Positions 16,253 to 26,012 of a DNA stretch of 64,000 bases are shown here, piece after piece. Origin of the DNA: SZAS-103 sp036496805 (lineage in GTDB: Bacteria > Pseudomonadota > Gammaproteobacteria > Xanthomonadales > Xanthomonadaceae); contig DASXKN010000026.1 in the NCBI GenBank assembly GCA_036496805.1, positions 186,001 through 250,000 of the forward strand, in the 5' to 3' direction. Below the pieces are notes generated by a model. It was not told the origin of the DNA. It was given only the letters and a program-made list of their open reading frames with translations, and did no database searches. The position numbers and the translations under genes are program-made. Each line of letters opens with the position of its first letter. Position 1 is the first letter of the stretch.

Positions 16253-19200
16253 TCAGCGATTCGCCGCTGGCGCCGGAAGGATGACGACCTGTTCCGGCGT
16301 GGTGGTCGAACGGCTCGCACGCCCATACATCAGCTCGGCGATCGCCGGTGGTGCGAAGTAGTCGCCGGGCTGCACGGCCTGTGCGTAATAGAACACCTCA
16401 TGCGTCCCGGGCGGCAGTTGCTCGGCGTAGAGCTTCACGTCGTTCTGGCCGGTCTGCCGGCTGTCGAACCACCACGAACCCAATTGGCCGAGCTGCTTCA
16501 CGTCGGCGCCTCCGACATGGCTCAGGGCGAGGTCGCGCGAGACCAGTCCGCCCGGCACCACGTCGGTGATCGCCACGAAATGGCGCAGTGCAGGCACTTC
16601 GAGGACGAGGCGCACGCGCACCCAGTCGCCCTCGTGGAGGGCGGCCTTGCCCAGCTCGACCCAGGCGCCGTTGCGCAACACCTGGTAGCTGCGCGCCAGG
16701 CGCATTCCGACCGCATGCGGCCTGGCGAGCCTCAGGTCGAGCGCGTAGCGCAGCTCGGCGTTGTAGCTCACGGTCGCGCTGGTCGCGCCCTGCGCCTGCA
16801 GGCGCAACGTTGCGGTCGCGTCGGAAACCACCGGCGACCATTCGGCCTGCGCCTGCCGTGGCGACACCTGCAGTGTCTGCGTCGCGCCGCCGAGGGACGC
16901 CAGGACCTGCTGCTCCCGTGCATCGACCGGCAGGTTCTTCGTCGCGACCTGCAGCGCCATCAGGCATTGCGCGCTCGCCTGCGTGTCCAGGCTCTGGGTG
17001 CCGCCCGCATAGAGATCCTGCAGGCCACGCAGCAGGCTCCTGCGCGCGGGTTCGCCATCGGCCGACTTGTCGAGTTCATACAGCGCGGCGACCACGCCGC
17101 ACTGGTCGCGCAGGTCGGAACCAAGCACCCAGGCGAAGTCGCGTGGATCGTGGATGACCCTGCGCAGGCCGCGTTGCTCGCCGGCCGCGCGCAGACGCTC
17201 GATGCCGGTGCGCGCCTGTTCGGCGAATTGCGGCTTGCGCACCAGCGCGCGCACGAGTTCGCTGCGGCCATACCAGCTCAGTTTCGGCCACGTCTTCCAC
17301 AGGTTGGCGAGCGCCTTCGCATCGAGCGACGAGGGTGCGGCCAGGGCGCCGGCCACCAGCGCGTGGGTCTCCCAGTCGAAACGGTCGGCGGTGGCATCGG
17401 GCTTCTGTTTCGCGGCCTCCGCCAGCACCGAAGCGAGCCTGGTTTCGAGACTGGCTTGCGCCTCGGTCGGCGGCCCGTAGCCGAGGCTGTGCAGCAGGTG
17501 GAATCCACGCAAGGTGTAGGCCGACAACGCGGCGTTGCCGGCGTGGCGCGACGCGTCGTTCGATCCGGTGAAATACTGGAACAGGCCATCGTCGCTCTGG
17601 AACATCGGCGCGACGGCAATGGCGTCCTGCACGACCGTCTTCGCATCCGGCCACTGCGTCGCATCCCCGCCCGACTCCACGGCCAGCGCCGCTCCGATCG
17701 CGCGGCTGAGGGTCTGTTCCCAGCAGCGATGCGGATAGTCGCGCAGGTCGCGCAGCCAGCCATCGCTCCAGCTACCCAGTCCGCGATCGACCTTCACATC
17801 GAGCCGCAGGGCGGACGCACCCTCGGGCAGCACGGGCAACGGCAGGTTCAGCGCCGCCGCGTCGATCCAGCCGGTCTGCGATACGCGCTCACTGCCCATC
17901 GTCGACAGCACCGGGATCGTGCTTGCCGTCGCGTCGCCACCGCCATTCTTCGCCGCGCGCGCGACGATCGCGATGTCGCCGGCCGTCGTCGGCGCGAGCG
18001 CGATCGATTTCGACAACTCGGCATTGCCCTGCACCGACCCGTTGGCATTCGCGTCGACGCTGACGCCGGCGCCGTCGGCATGCACCTGCAGGCTGACCGT
18101 CGCGGCCTGCTCGCCATGGTTGCGCGCGGACACGTCAGCGCCCGAACGATCGCCGACGTAGAGCCTTCCCGGCGCGCCGATGCGCAACTCGACCGGCAGG
18201 GACGTTTCCACGGTCGCCTGGGTCTGCGCGAAACCGTCGCCGGCATCGCTCGACCAGACCAGCACGCGCCAGCGGGTCAGGTTGTCGGGCAAGTGGATCC
18301 GCAGGTCGCGCGATTCGCCCGCCGCCAGCGCGACGTCGGCGTTCCAGTAGGCGACGTCGGGGAAGTCACTGCGGATCGCAGCGCCCGCGGCGACCGTCGA
18401 TTCGCTGTGCCGCGTCAGCAGGATCGCCGGCGATGCCGTTTCCTGATCGACCCGCCTGACGCGCGAACCGGTGACTTGAATGGTGTCGAGATATTTCGCG
18501 CGTGCCCTCCCAGCCGCGGGCGCAGCCGCCATGGGCGCTGCCACGTCGGTGATCACCGGCGGCCCGACCCCTCGGTAGAACAGGTTCGGCGCTTCCTTCC
18601 ACGCCTCGAGGCCGTACCAGACATCCAGGTTCCAGGTCTTGAGGCTGCCGAGCCAGGCCGCCGCGGAAGGGTCGGCGAAGCCATGCATGCTCGTCGCCTG
18701 CTGGTACACCGAATCGTCGACGACGCTGATCGTCGCGTGGTGCGGACCGCTGGACGGGTTGGCCAGGTGCAGCACGATGTCGTGGCCGGGGGCCACGCGT
18801 TGCTGGTCGAGGGTCGCGGCGATGCGGTCATCGTGCAGCCTGGGTATGTCGAGGTCGAGCAGGGCATCGAGCGTGCGTGCGCCGAAGCCGCCGTCCTTCG
18901 CGGCCGGATCGCTGGCGCGGATGAGCGCATGCACGGAAACGCCCGGCGCCCAGGCCTGTTCCACCGGAACCTCGATCTCCGAATCGGCCGCGCCAACCGC
19001 TTGCACCCAGTGCCTGAGCACGTGGTCGTACTCGATCGTGAACAGCACCGTCGCTTTCGCGAACGGCATGTGCAACTTGACCCGTGCCGGATGCACGCCG
19101 TCGGAAGCCTGCAACAGGGTCAGGCTGGCGGCGGCCGCATTCTTTTCCGGAATATCCAGCGCGGTGCGCGCGAAGTAGCGCGTCAGCTTCGTCGGCGCGG

Positions 19201-21889
19201 CGCCCGGCGCGCTCGCCTCGAAGCGGTAGTAGCCGGGTTTGGCCGGATGGAACGGGCAGGCGGACGGCTGGCCGCTGCGCAGGCTGCAGTGCGCGACGGG
19301 CTTCGTTCCCGCAGGTGCATCCACCGCCACGATGTCGACCTCCACGGCCTGCCCGGCAAGCGCCTGGCCATCGAATCCGGCCACGACCGCTTCGAGTTCC
19401 GGATCGCGATCCAGCGGCAGCCACCAGTCCTGCGACTTCAGTCCGACATAGCGCGGATAGGCTGCATAGAGAACCGTCGCCGCTGTGCTCGCGGACGCTG
19501 CCTTGCCGGGGATCGTCACTTCGGCGTCGAAGCTGATCTCGCCGAAACGGATCGGTGACGCGCTTTGCGTCTTGAGTTCCGCCGGCAGGTGCAGGTCGTA
19601 CGCCGACTTGCCCTTGCCATCGGTGCGCTCGGGCGTCTGCAGGCCGTCGAGCGGGTCGGCCGATTCGTCGCCCGATTCGGGGTCGACCGGATCGATGAAG
19701 GTGAAGGCCGAGAACTTCGGATAGGCCTGCTCGAAACGCTGCGGGTTGAGTACGGATTCGAAGTGGACCGGGATGTCGGCCGCAGCATCACCCGAGTAGT
19801 AGCCGGCCTCGAGTTCCAGGCGGACGTCCTGCCCCCCCATCGCGGCGGCCCGGTCGGCTTTCATCTGCGCGTACAAGGTCTGCACCTCGAACCGCGCGAC
19901 CTGGAAACAGGCGCCCTGCGTGTGCCGTTCCCAGCGATTGACGACTGCTCCTCCCTCGATGCCGATGCAGTAGGTGTCGTCGGGCAGCAGGTCCGGCAGA
20001 TGGATCCGGCCAGCGACGCTGCCCATCGCATCCAGGTGTGCAGGCCACGATTGCAGCAGCTTGCTGCGCGACACCGAGCGCAGGCCCAGGGTCACGTCGT
20101 CCTTGCCCGCGAGCATCAGGCGGTTGTGCGCGCGCTGCCGCCGCCAGACCCTGTAGTCCGCGAAATCGCCGGGCCGGTACAAGGGCCGGTCGCTGACCCC
20201 GAACGTGCGCTGCGCGCCGTTCTGCCATTGGCCGTAACGATCGTGGTAGTCGCCGTTCTGGGTGGACAACGTGTCGAGATTGGAAAGCACCGGCGTCACC
20301 GTGCGCCGGTCGCCGGCGGTGACACGCACGTACAGCGTCAGCGGGGAATCGCGATCTTCGAGCGAAGCCGGCTTCGGCAACAGGGCCACGCCGCCGTCGT
20401 CGGTCGTCGCCTCGGCCATGACCTTTGCGGTTCCATCGCTGGCAATCGAAAGCAGCTCGGCGCGCGCCGCAGCAAGACCCCTGCTGTCGCCCCAGGAACT
20501 GGCCCAGACCAGGAGTTGGTCGTCGCCACTGCTGACGAGCACGTTGAACGGCGCGTAGACGATCGCGAACCCGGCGTCCGGGTCCATGGCGGTGCCGCCC
20601 AGCACCACGCCTCCGTGTTCACGGATCGCATCCGGAGAAGCGGGCGCCGGCGCACTTCCGGTTTTGTTGACCGGCGTGGATATCGTGATGCCGGTCAGGG
20701 GCAGCACCAGGCTCCGCTCGCCGATGGCGAAACGCTCGACCGGGAGATCCTTCTTGTTCACCGTCTCCAGCACCGGAAGCGCGCCCGAACCGGCGGGGGT
20801 CAGGAGCACCCCCGGCTTGGCCGTGGCGCTCGGATGAAGATCGCCCACCCGCAGCGACAAGCGCACCGCGGTTCCCAGGCGCAGGCCATCGGATGAGGTC
20901 AAGCTGGCCGGAAGTTCGAGCCTCAATCGCGTCCCGGGCCGTTTCGACTGCAGGTAGACCATGGCCGTCGGCGCGCGCAGGAAGGACTTCGGCGCCATCC
21001 AGTCGTATGCCGGCGAACGATCGTCCAGCACCGACCATCCCGCCGGAAGCTGCGCGGCGAGCGCAGCGATCGCGGCGTCGCTCGGTGGGCGCGAGAAAGA
21101 CAGGGCGATGGTGTCTTCGGGAATGCATTCGATGTCGGTGTTCGGCTTCGGCGAAGGCGGTTTGCTCAGCTGCCCGTAATCCTCCCGGCAGCGGATGCCG
21201 CGAAACGCGAAGGGCTCGTCGACCAGCGCGGTGAGCAGGACCTTGTCCTGCGTGCCCGGCAACGGACCTTCGCTGCCGCGCAGCCCGGGATGGATGCGCA
21301 CGCGCAACACGCCCTGCCGCGCGGGAAAATCGCGCAACTCGAGCTGGTACGTGTCGACGTCGGAATAGTTGTGGCGCGAACCCTGCGCGATGGCGACGGC
21401 GAATCGCACCGCACGCCCTTCGAAGTCGACCGTGATGGCGCGAGCCAAGGCGTCGCTCGTCACCTTCTGATTGGTGCCGATCGTGATTTCGGGAACCCCG
21501 TGCGTCCATTCGAAAGCGTTGGCCTGGATGGCGGGTCGCGGCGTCTCGACGACCATCTCGCGCGGCTGCACCTCCTCGCCCGACTGCGACATCAGGCCAC
21601 GACCGACGACGAGCCGATACGCGCTGGCCTTGTGGAACAGGTCGTCGCGCGTCGGCGTGTCGCACTCCAGGGTGACGTCGTCGTTCCAGTGCCAGTCGCA
21701 GGCGACGGCCGGTTCGATGCGGATCGCGTCGAGGGAGCGCGCCTCGTTCCAGGTCAGCATCGGCTGGTCGAAGGTGAGGTCGAGTTTGCCGTCGCGAACC
21801 GCGCCATGGGCAATGACGGGCGGCGCGGCGCTCGCCGTGCTCGCCGCGAGCAGAAGCAAGGCCAAAGACAACAGGCTGGCTGTTCGCAT
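16253..21889 (-). CDS. Bacterial alpha-2-macroglobulin with embedded TonB-box/plug-like segment
   Basis: A 1,878-residue exported protein. The signal peptide (MRTASLLSLALLLL...STASA) has no lipobox, so the mature form should be soluble in the periplasm, unlike lipidated E. coli YfhM. An MG2-type motif RPLYRPGDFADY lies near residue 570, an A2M-domain start FPDVAYWNADVAL near 1180, and the thioester motif CWEQ is at Cys1389-Gln1392. Such proteins trap invading proteases and are usually paired with the peptidoglycan synthase PBP1C, which is absent here. Residues 1134-1154 (DNA 18428-18490) are LDT-x2-VTGSRVRRVDQETASP, almost identical to the TonB-box/plug entrance of the receptor at 41.3 kb. 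The segment lies in the linker before the A2M domain. Confidence 0.88.
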   Translation of the reverse strand: MRTASLLSLALLLLAASTASAAPPVIAHGAVRDGKLDLTFDQPMLTWNEARSLDAIRIEPAVACDWHWNDDVTLECDTPTRDDLFHKASAYRLVVGRGLMSQSGEEVQPREMVVETPRPAIQANAFEWTHGVPEITIGTNQKVTSDALARAITVDFEGRAVRFAVAIAQGSRHNYSDVDTYQLELRDFPARQGVLRVRIHPGLRGSEGPLPGTQDKVLLTALVDEPFAFRGIRCREDYGQLSKPPSPKPNTDIECIPEDTIALSFSRPPSDAAIAALAAQLPAGWSVLDDRSPAYDWMAPKSFLRAPTAMVYLQSKRPGTRLRLELPASLTSSDGLRLGTAVRLSLRVGDLHPSATAKPGVLLTPAGSGALPVLETVNKKDLPVERFAIGERSLVLPLTGITISTPVNKTGSAPAPASPDAIREHGGVVLGGTAMDPDAGFAIVYAPFNVLVSSGDDQLLVWASSWGDSRGLAAARAELLSIASDGTAKVMAEATTDDGGVALLPKPASLEDRDSPLTLYVRVTAGDRRTVTPVLSNLDTLSTQNGDYHDRYGQWQNGAQRTFGVSDRPLYRPGDFADYRVWRRQRAHNRLMLAGKDDVTLGLRSVSRSKLLQSWPAHLDAMGSVAGRIHLPDLLPDDTYCIGIEGGAVVNRWERHTQGACFQVARFEVQTLYAQMKADRAAAMGGQDVRLELEAGYYSGDAAADIPVHFESVLNPQRFEQAYPKFSAFTFIDPVDPESGDESADPLDGLQTPERTDGKGKSAYDLHLPAELKTQSASPIRFGEISFDAEVTIPGKAASASTAATVLYAAYPRYVGLKSQDWWLPLDRDPELEAVVAGFDGQALAGQAVEVDIVAVDAPAGTKPVAHCSLRSGQPSACPFHPAKPGYYRFEASAPGAAPTKLTRYFARTALDIPEKNAAAASLTLLQASDGVHPARVKLHMPFAKATVLFTIEYDHVLRHWVQAVGAADSEIEVPVEQAWAPGVSVHALIRASDPAAKDGGFGARTLDALLDLDIPRLHDDRIAATLDQQRVAPGHDIVLHLANPSSGPHHATISVVDDSVYQQATSMHGFADPSAAAWLGSLKTWNLDVWYGLEAWKEAPNLFYRGVGPPVITDVAAPMAAAPAAGRARAKYLDTIQVTGSRVRRVDQETASPAILLTRHSESTVAAGAAIRSDFPDVAYWNADVALAAGESRDLRIHLPDNLTRWRVLVWSSDAGDGFAQTQATVETSLPVELRIGAPGRLYVGDRSGADVSARNHGEQAATVSLQVHADGAGVSVDANANGSVQGNAELSKSIALAPTTAGDIAIVARAAKNGGGDATASTIPVLSTMGSERVSQTGWIDAAALNLPLPVLPEGASALRLDVKVDRGLGSWSDGWLRDLRDYPHRCWEQTLSRAIGAALAVESGGDATQWPDAKTVVQDAIAVAPMFQSDDGLFQYFTGSNDASRHAGNAALSAYTLRGFHLLHSLGYGPPTEAQASLETRLASVLAEAAKQKPDATADRFDWETHALVAGALAAPSSLDAKALANLWKTWPKLSWYGRSELVRALVRKPQFAEQARTGIERLRAAGEQRGLRRVIHDPRDFAWVLGSDLRDQCGVVAALYELDKSADGEPARRSLLRGLQDLYAGGTQSLDTQASAQCLMALQVATKNLPVDAREQQVLASLGGATQTLQVSPRQAQAEWSPVVSDATATLRLQAQGATSATVSYNAELRYALDLRLARPHAVGMRLARSYQVLRNGAWVELGKAALHEGDWVRVRLVLEVPALRHFVAITDVVPGGLVSRDLALSHVGGADVKQLGQLGSWWFDSRQTGQNDVKLYAEQLPPGTHEVFYYAQAVQPGDYFAPPAIAELMYGRASRSTTTPEQVVILPAPAANR

Positions 21890-22041
21890 GTGCAATCCCT
21901 GGTCCCCGATGGGCACTATGCCGCAATTGCTGCGAGACCCAACGCTGGACAACGCCGGATGGGGTTAACGGCCAATCGACATGGGCCCACACCGGTTGTC
22001 GTCGGCGATGCGAGGCGGCCGGCCCGGCAAGCTGGACCGGC

Positions 22042-23928
22042 CTAGATCTCGATCTGCGCGCCCAGCTCCACGATCCGGTTGCGCGGGATGCGGAAGAACT
22101 CGGTCAGCGGGCTGGAGTTGCGCGACATGAAGGCGAAGAGCTTGTCGCGCCAGGTCGCCATACCCGGCTGGCTCGATGCGACCACGCGTTCCTGGCTCAG
22201 GAAGTAGGTCGTGTCCATCGGGTCCATGCCCAGTCCCTGCCAGCGGCAGTCGGTCAGCGCCTTGGGGATGTGCGGCTGCTCGGCGAAACCGTAGCGCAGC
22301 CACATGCGGTAGAAGCCGTGGCCGAGCGGTTCGAGCTTGAGGCGCTTCTCGGGTTCGACGACGGGGGTCTCGGCGGTCAGCACGGTCAGGACCACGTTGA
22401 TCTCGTGGAGCACCTTGTTGTGCTTGAGGTTGTGCAGCATCGCGTTGGGCACGCCCTCGCGCGCGGCGGTGAGGAACACCGCGGTGCCCTGCACGCGCAC
22501 CGGCGGATGCTCGGCGATCGAATCGATGAACATGCGCAGGCTCAGGCCGCCGCTCTCGAGCTTGTTGATCAGCAGCTCGCGGCCACGCCGCCAGGTCGTC
22601 ATCACCACGAACACCATCGCGCCGATCGCCAGCGGGAACCAGCCCCCGTGCTCGATCTTGAGCGCGTTGGCACCGAAGAACGCCAGGTCCACCGCAAGCA
22701 GCAGTACTCCGGTCAGCGCAACCAGCGGCTTGGGCCAGTGCCACAGCCGGCGCGCGACGATCAGGGCAAGGATGCTGGTGATCGCCATCGTGCCGGTCAC
22801 TGCGATGCCGTACGCCGCCGCCAGGTGCTCCGATGTCTGGAAGCCCAGCACCGCCGCCAGCACCGCGACCAGCAGGCCCCAGTTCACCAGCGGCATGTAG
22901 ATCTGCCCGGAGCGTTCGTCCGAGGTGTGCACGATCGGGCTGCGCGCGAACAGGCCGAGCTGGATCGCCTCGCGCGTCATCGAGAACGCGCCCGAGATCA
23001 CAGCCTGCGAGGCGATCACCGTCGCCGCGGTGGCGAGCAGGATCATCGGCGCCAGCGCCCAATGCGGCAGCAGCAGGTAGAACGGATTGTCGGCATCCTT
23101 CGGCTCGCGCAGCAGCAGCGCGCCCTGGCCGAAATAATTCAGCACCAGCGCCGGCAGCACGAAGCAGAACCAGGCCAGGCGGATGGGCCGCTTGCCGAAG
23201 TGGCCCATGTCGGCGTAGAGCGCTTCGGCGCCGGTCACCGACAGCACGACCGCGCCGAGCGCGACGAAGCCGATGAAGCGGTTCGCCTCGAAGAAGCGCA
23301 GCGCATGCAACGGATTCACCGCGAGCAGGATCGCCGGATCGCGCAGGATTTCCATCACGCCGAACCCGGCGATGCAGGTGAACCACACCACCATCACCGG
23401 TCCGAACACCGCGCCCATCCGCTCGCTGCCGAAGCGTTGCACCGCGAACAGCGCGATCAGCACGACCACGGTCAGCGGCAGCACCCATGCGGACAGGCTC
23501 GGCTTCAGCACTTCCAGGCCCTCCACCGCCGACAGCACCGACACCGCCGGCGTGATCACGCTGTCGCCGTAGAACAGTCCCGCGCCGAACACGCCCAGCG
23601 CCAGCACCGTCCATTTCATCCTCGATGCCTGCCGCAGCCCGCGCTGCGCCAGCGTCATCAGCGACAGGATGCCGCCCTCGCCCTTGTTGTCGGCACGCAG
23701 GATGAAGGCCACGTACTTGAACGAGACCACGAAGCTCAGCGACCAGAAAATGAGCGAGAGGATGCCGTAGACGTTTTCCGGCGTGGCCGGGATGCCGTGC
23801 TTGCCGGTGAAGGCCGCCTGCACCGCGTACAACGGACTGGTGCCGATGTCGCCGTAGACCACGCCGACGGCCGCCAGCGCCAGCGTCGCGAGGCGCGCCG
23901 AGCCCGTACCCTGGTTGTGTTCGCCCAC
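22042..23928 (-). CDS. kup: Low-affinity potassium transport system protein Kup (copy 1)
   Basis: A 628-residue KUP/HAK/KT potassium:proton symporter. It starts with the family signature GVVYGDIGTSPLY and has about twelve transmembrane helices up to residue ~440, then a cytoplasmic C-terminal domain ending in FFRIPRNRIVELGAQIEI. It takes up K+ across the inner membrane. It lies 151 bp downstream of a second, clearly related kup gene, so the pair comes from a tandem duplication that has since diverged. Downstream is the alpha-2-macroglobulin gene. Confidence 0.94.
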   Translation of the reverse strand: MGEHNQGTGSARLATLALAAVGVVYGDIGTSPLYAVQAAFTGKHGIPATPENVYGILSLIFWSLSFVVSFKYVAFILRADNKGEGGILSLMTLAQRGLRQASRMKWTVLALGVFGAGLFYGDSVITPAVSVLSAVEGLEVLKPSLSAWVLPLTVVVLIALFAVQRFGSERMGAVFGPVMVVWFTCIAGFGVMEILRDPAILLAVNPLHALRFFEANRFIGFVALGAVVLSVTGAEALYADMGHFGKRPIRLAWFCFVLPALVLNYFGQGALLLREPKDADNPFYLLLPHWALAPMILLATAATVIASQAVISGAFSMTREAIQLGLFARSPIVHTSDERSGQIYMPLVNWGLLVAVLAAVLGFQTSEHLAAAYGIAVTGTMAITSILALIVARRLWHWPKPLVALTGVLLLAVDLAFFGANALKIEHGGWFPLAIGAMVFVVMTTWRRGRELLINKLESGGLSLRMFIDSIAEHPPVRVQGTAVFLTAAREGVPNAMLHNLKHNKVLHEINVVLTVLTAETPVVEPEKRLKLEPLGHGFYRMWLRYGFAEQPHIPKALTDCRWQGLGMDPMDTTYFLSQERVVASSQPGMATWRDKLFAFMSRNSSPLTEFFRIPRNRIVELGAQIEI

Positions 23929-24079
23929 GACCTACCTCACGTGCAGCAGGTTCCGCCGTGAGGCGCCCTTGCCCGTTGGAGGCAGGCGTCAGGCGGCGGG
24001 AAGTGCGCATTGTGCACATTCCACGCGCGCGTTCCAGCGCTTTCGTCACGCTCCATGCGCGCGGCGCATAAAGGAATCT

Positions 24080-25987
24080 TTATATCTCGACCTTGGTGCC
24101 GAGCTCGACGAGGCGGTTGCCGGGGATGCGGAAGAAATCGGTCGCCGACGTCGCGTTGCGCGCCATGAAGGCGAACAGCTTGTCGCGCCACAACGGCATG
24201 CCGACCTTCTCGGCCGCCACCAGGGTCTCGCGGCTGGAGAAGAAGGTGGTGTCCATCATGTCGAACTCGCATCCGCACAGGCCGTGCGCGAGCGCGGCCG
24301 GCACGTCGGGCTCCTCGGCGAAACCGAAGCGCAGGGTGATGCGCTGGAAACCGTTGCCCAGCTCGGTCGCCGTGCAGCGCTCGTCGGATTCGGCGTAGGC
24401 CGCGTCCAGCGTGCGCACGCTGAGCAGCACGTTGCGTTCGTGCAGCACCTTGTTGTGCTTGAGGTTGTGCAGCAGCGCGTGGGGAACGTGGTCGTCGTGC
24501 GGGGTGAGGAAGACCGCGGTGCCCGGCACGCGGTGCGGCGGATGCGCGGCGAGCGAGCCGAGGAAGACGTCGAGGTCGAGCTGCTGCGCGCCCAGGCTTT
24601 CGGCGACCAGCATCCGCCCGCGCCGCCACGTGCGCATCGTGGTGAATGCGAGGACGCCCAGCGCGACCGGTACCCACGCGCCGTCGAAGAACTTCACCAC
24701 GTTCGCGCCGAGGAAGGCGATGTCCACCATCAGCAATACGCCGGCGACCGGCAGCACCCAGCGCCGCGAATCCGGCCAGCTGTTCCTCGCCACCACGATC
24801 AGCAGCAGGGTGTCGATCAGCATCGTGCCCGACACCGACACGCCGTAGGCCGCCGCCAGTCGCGTGGAGGATCGGAACACCAGCACCAGCACGATCACCA
24901 GCACCAGCAGGATGCGGTTCACCGCCGGCACGAAGATCTGGCCCTCGGCAGCGGCCGAGGTGTGCTTGATCGCCAGCCGCGGGATGTAGCCGAGCAGCAT
25001 CGCCTGGCGCGCCACCGAGAACGCGCCGGAGATCACCGCCTGCGACGCGATCACCGCCGCCGCGGTCGCCAGCGCGATCATCGGATACAGCGCCCAGCCG
25101 GGCACCGCGATGAAGAACGGGTTGTTGGCCGCTGCCGGATTCGCGTAGAGCAACGCGCCCTGGCCGAAGTAGTTCAGAACCAGCGCCGGCAGCACGACCC
25201 GGAACCACGCCGCGCGGATCGGTGGCCGCCCGAAGTGGCCCATGTCGGCGTACAGCGCCTCGCCGCCGGTGATCGCCAGCACCACCGCGCCGAGGATGAA
25301 ATAGGACATCGCACCGTGCTGCATGAAGAAGCGCACGCCCCACCAGGGATTGATCGCGCCGAGCACGCGCGGCTCTTTCACGATGTGGAGCACGCCCACC
25401 GCCGCGATCGCGAGGAACCACGCCACCATCACCGGACCGAACACGCGCCCGACCTTGGCGGTGCCGTGGCTCTGGAACAGGAACAGGCCGACCAGCACCG
25501 CCAGGCTCACCGGCACCACGACATGCGCCAGGCTCGGCGCGGCCACTTCGAGGCCCTCGACCGCGCCAAGCACCGACACCGCTGGCGTGATCACGCTGTC
25601 GCCGAAGAACAGCGAGGCGCCGAAGATGCCGAGGATGCCGACCGCGTAGCGCAGCCGCTTGGCGTTGCCGAGCGCGCGCTGGGCGAGCGCCATCAGCGCC
25701 ATGATGCCGCCCTCGCCCTTGTTGTCGGCGCGCATGATGATCGAGACGTACTTGACCGTGACCACCAGGATCAGCGACCACAGGATCAGCGAGAGCACGC
25801 CCAGCACCGTGCCCTCGTCGGGCTTGAGGTGGTAGTGCGGCAGGAACATCTCGTGGAGCGTGTACAGCGGGCTGGTGCCGATGTCGCCGAACACCACGCC
25901 GATCGCGCCGAGCGTCAGCGTGCGCAGGTCGCCATGCGGCTGATGCGGCGCCTGCGCGGGCGTGGCGCTGGTTTCGACGGAGGGCAT
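24080..25987 (-). CDS. kup: Low-affinity potassium transport system protein Kup (copy 2)
   Basis: A 635-residue KUP-family symporter with the GVVFGDIGTSPLY signature and a C-terminus (FFRIPGNRLVELGTKVEI) nearly the same as copy 1. The start at 25987 (MPSVETSATPAQ) gives a usual N-terminal length; an upstream ATG adds an arginine-rich leader overlapping ruvA. It begins 25 bp after ruvA on the same strand, so it may be cotranscribed with ruvCA. The two copies may differ in affinity or pH range; this cannot be read from sequence. Confidence 0.93.
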   Translation of the reverse strand: MPSVETSATPAQAPHQPHGDLRTLTLGAIGVVFGDIGTSPLYTLHEMFLPHYHLKPDEGTVLGVLSLILWSLILVVTVKYVSIIMRADNKGEGGIMALMALAQRALGNAKRLRYAVGILGIFGASLFFGDSVITPAVSVLGAVEGLEVAAPSLAHVVVPVSLAVLVGLFLFQSHGTAKVGRVFGPVMVAWFLAIAAVGVLHIVKEPRVLGAINPWWGVRFFMQHGAMSYFILGAVVLAITGGEALYADMGHFGRPPIRAAWFRVVLPALVLNYFGQGALLYANPAAANNPFFIAVPGWALYPMIALATAAAVIASQAVISGAFSVARQAMLLGYIPRLAIKHTSAAAEGQIFVPAVNRILLVLVIVLVLVFRSSTRLAAAYGVSVSGTMLIDTLLLIVVARNSWPDSRRWVLPVAGVLLMVDIAFLGANVVKFFDGAWVPVALGVLAFTTMRTWRRGRMLVAESLGAQQLDLDVFLGSLAAHPPHRVPGTAVFLTPHDDHVPHALLHNLKHNKVLHERNVLLSVRTLDAAYAESDERCTATELGNGFQRITLRFGFAEEPDVPAALAHGLCGCEFDMMDTTFFSSRETLVAAEKVGMPLWRDKLFAFMARNATSATDFFRIPGNRLVELGTKVEI

Positions 25988-26012
25988 GGCGGTCGCAGTA
26001 TGGTCCGTCGGC

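Noticed and set aside
16220..19558. A 1,112-codon open frame antisense to the alpha-2-macroglobulin gene
   Set aside because: Composition is Arg/His/Ala/Gly/Gln-rich with no domain motifs, typical of antisense shadows; the minus-strand gene has clear A2M landmarks.
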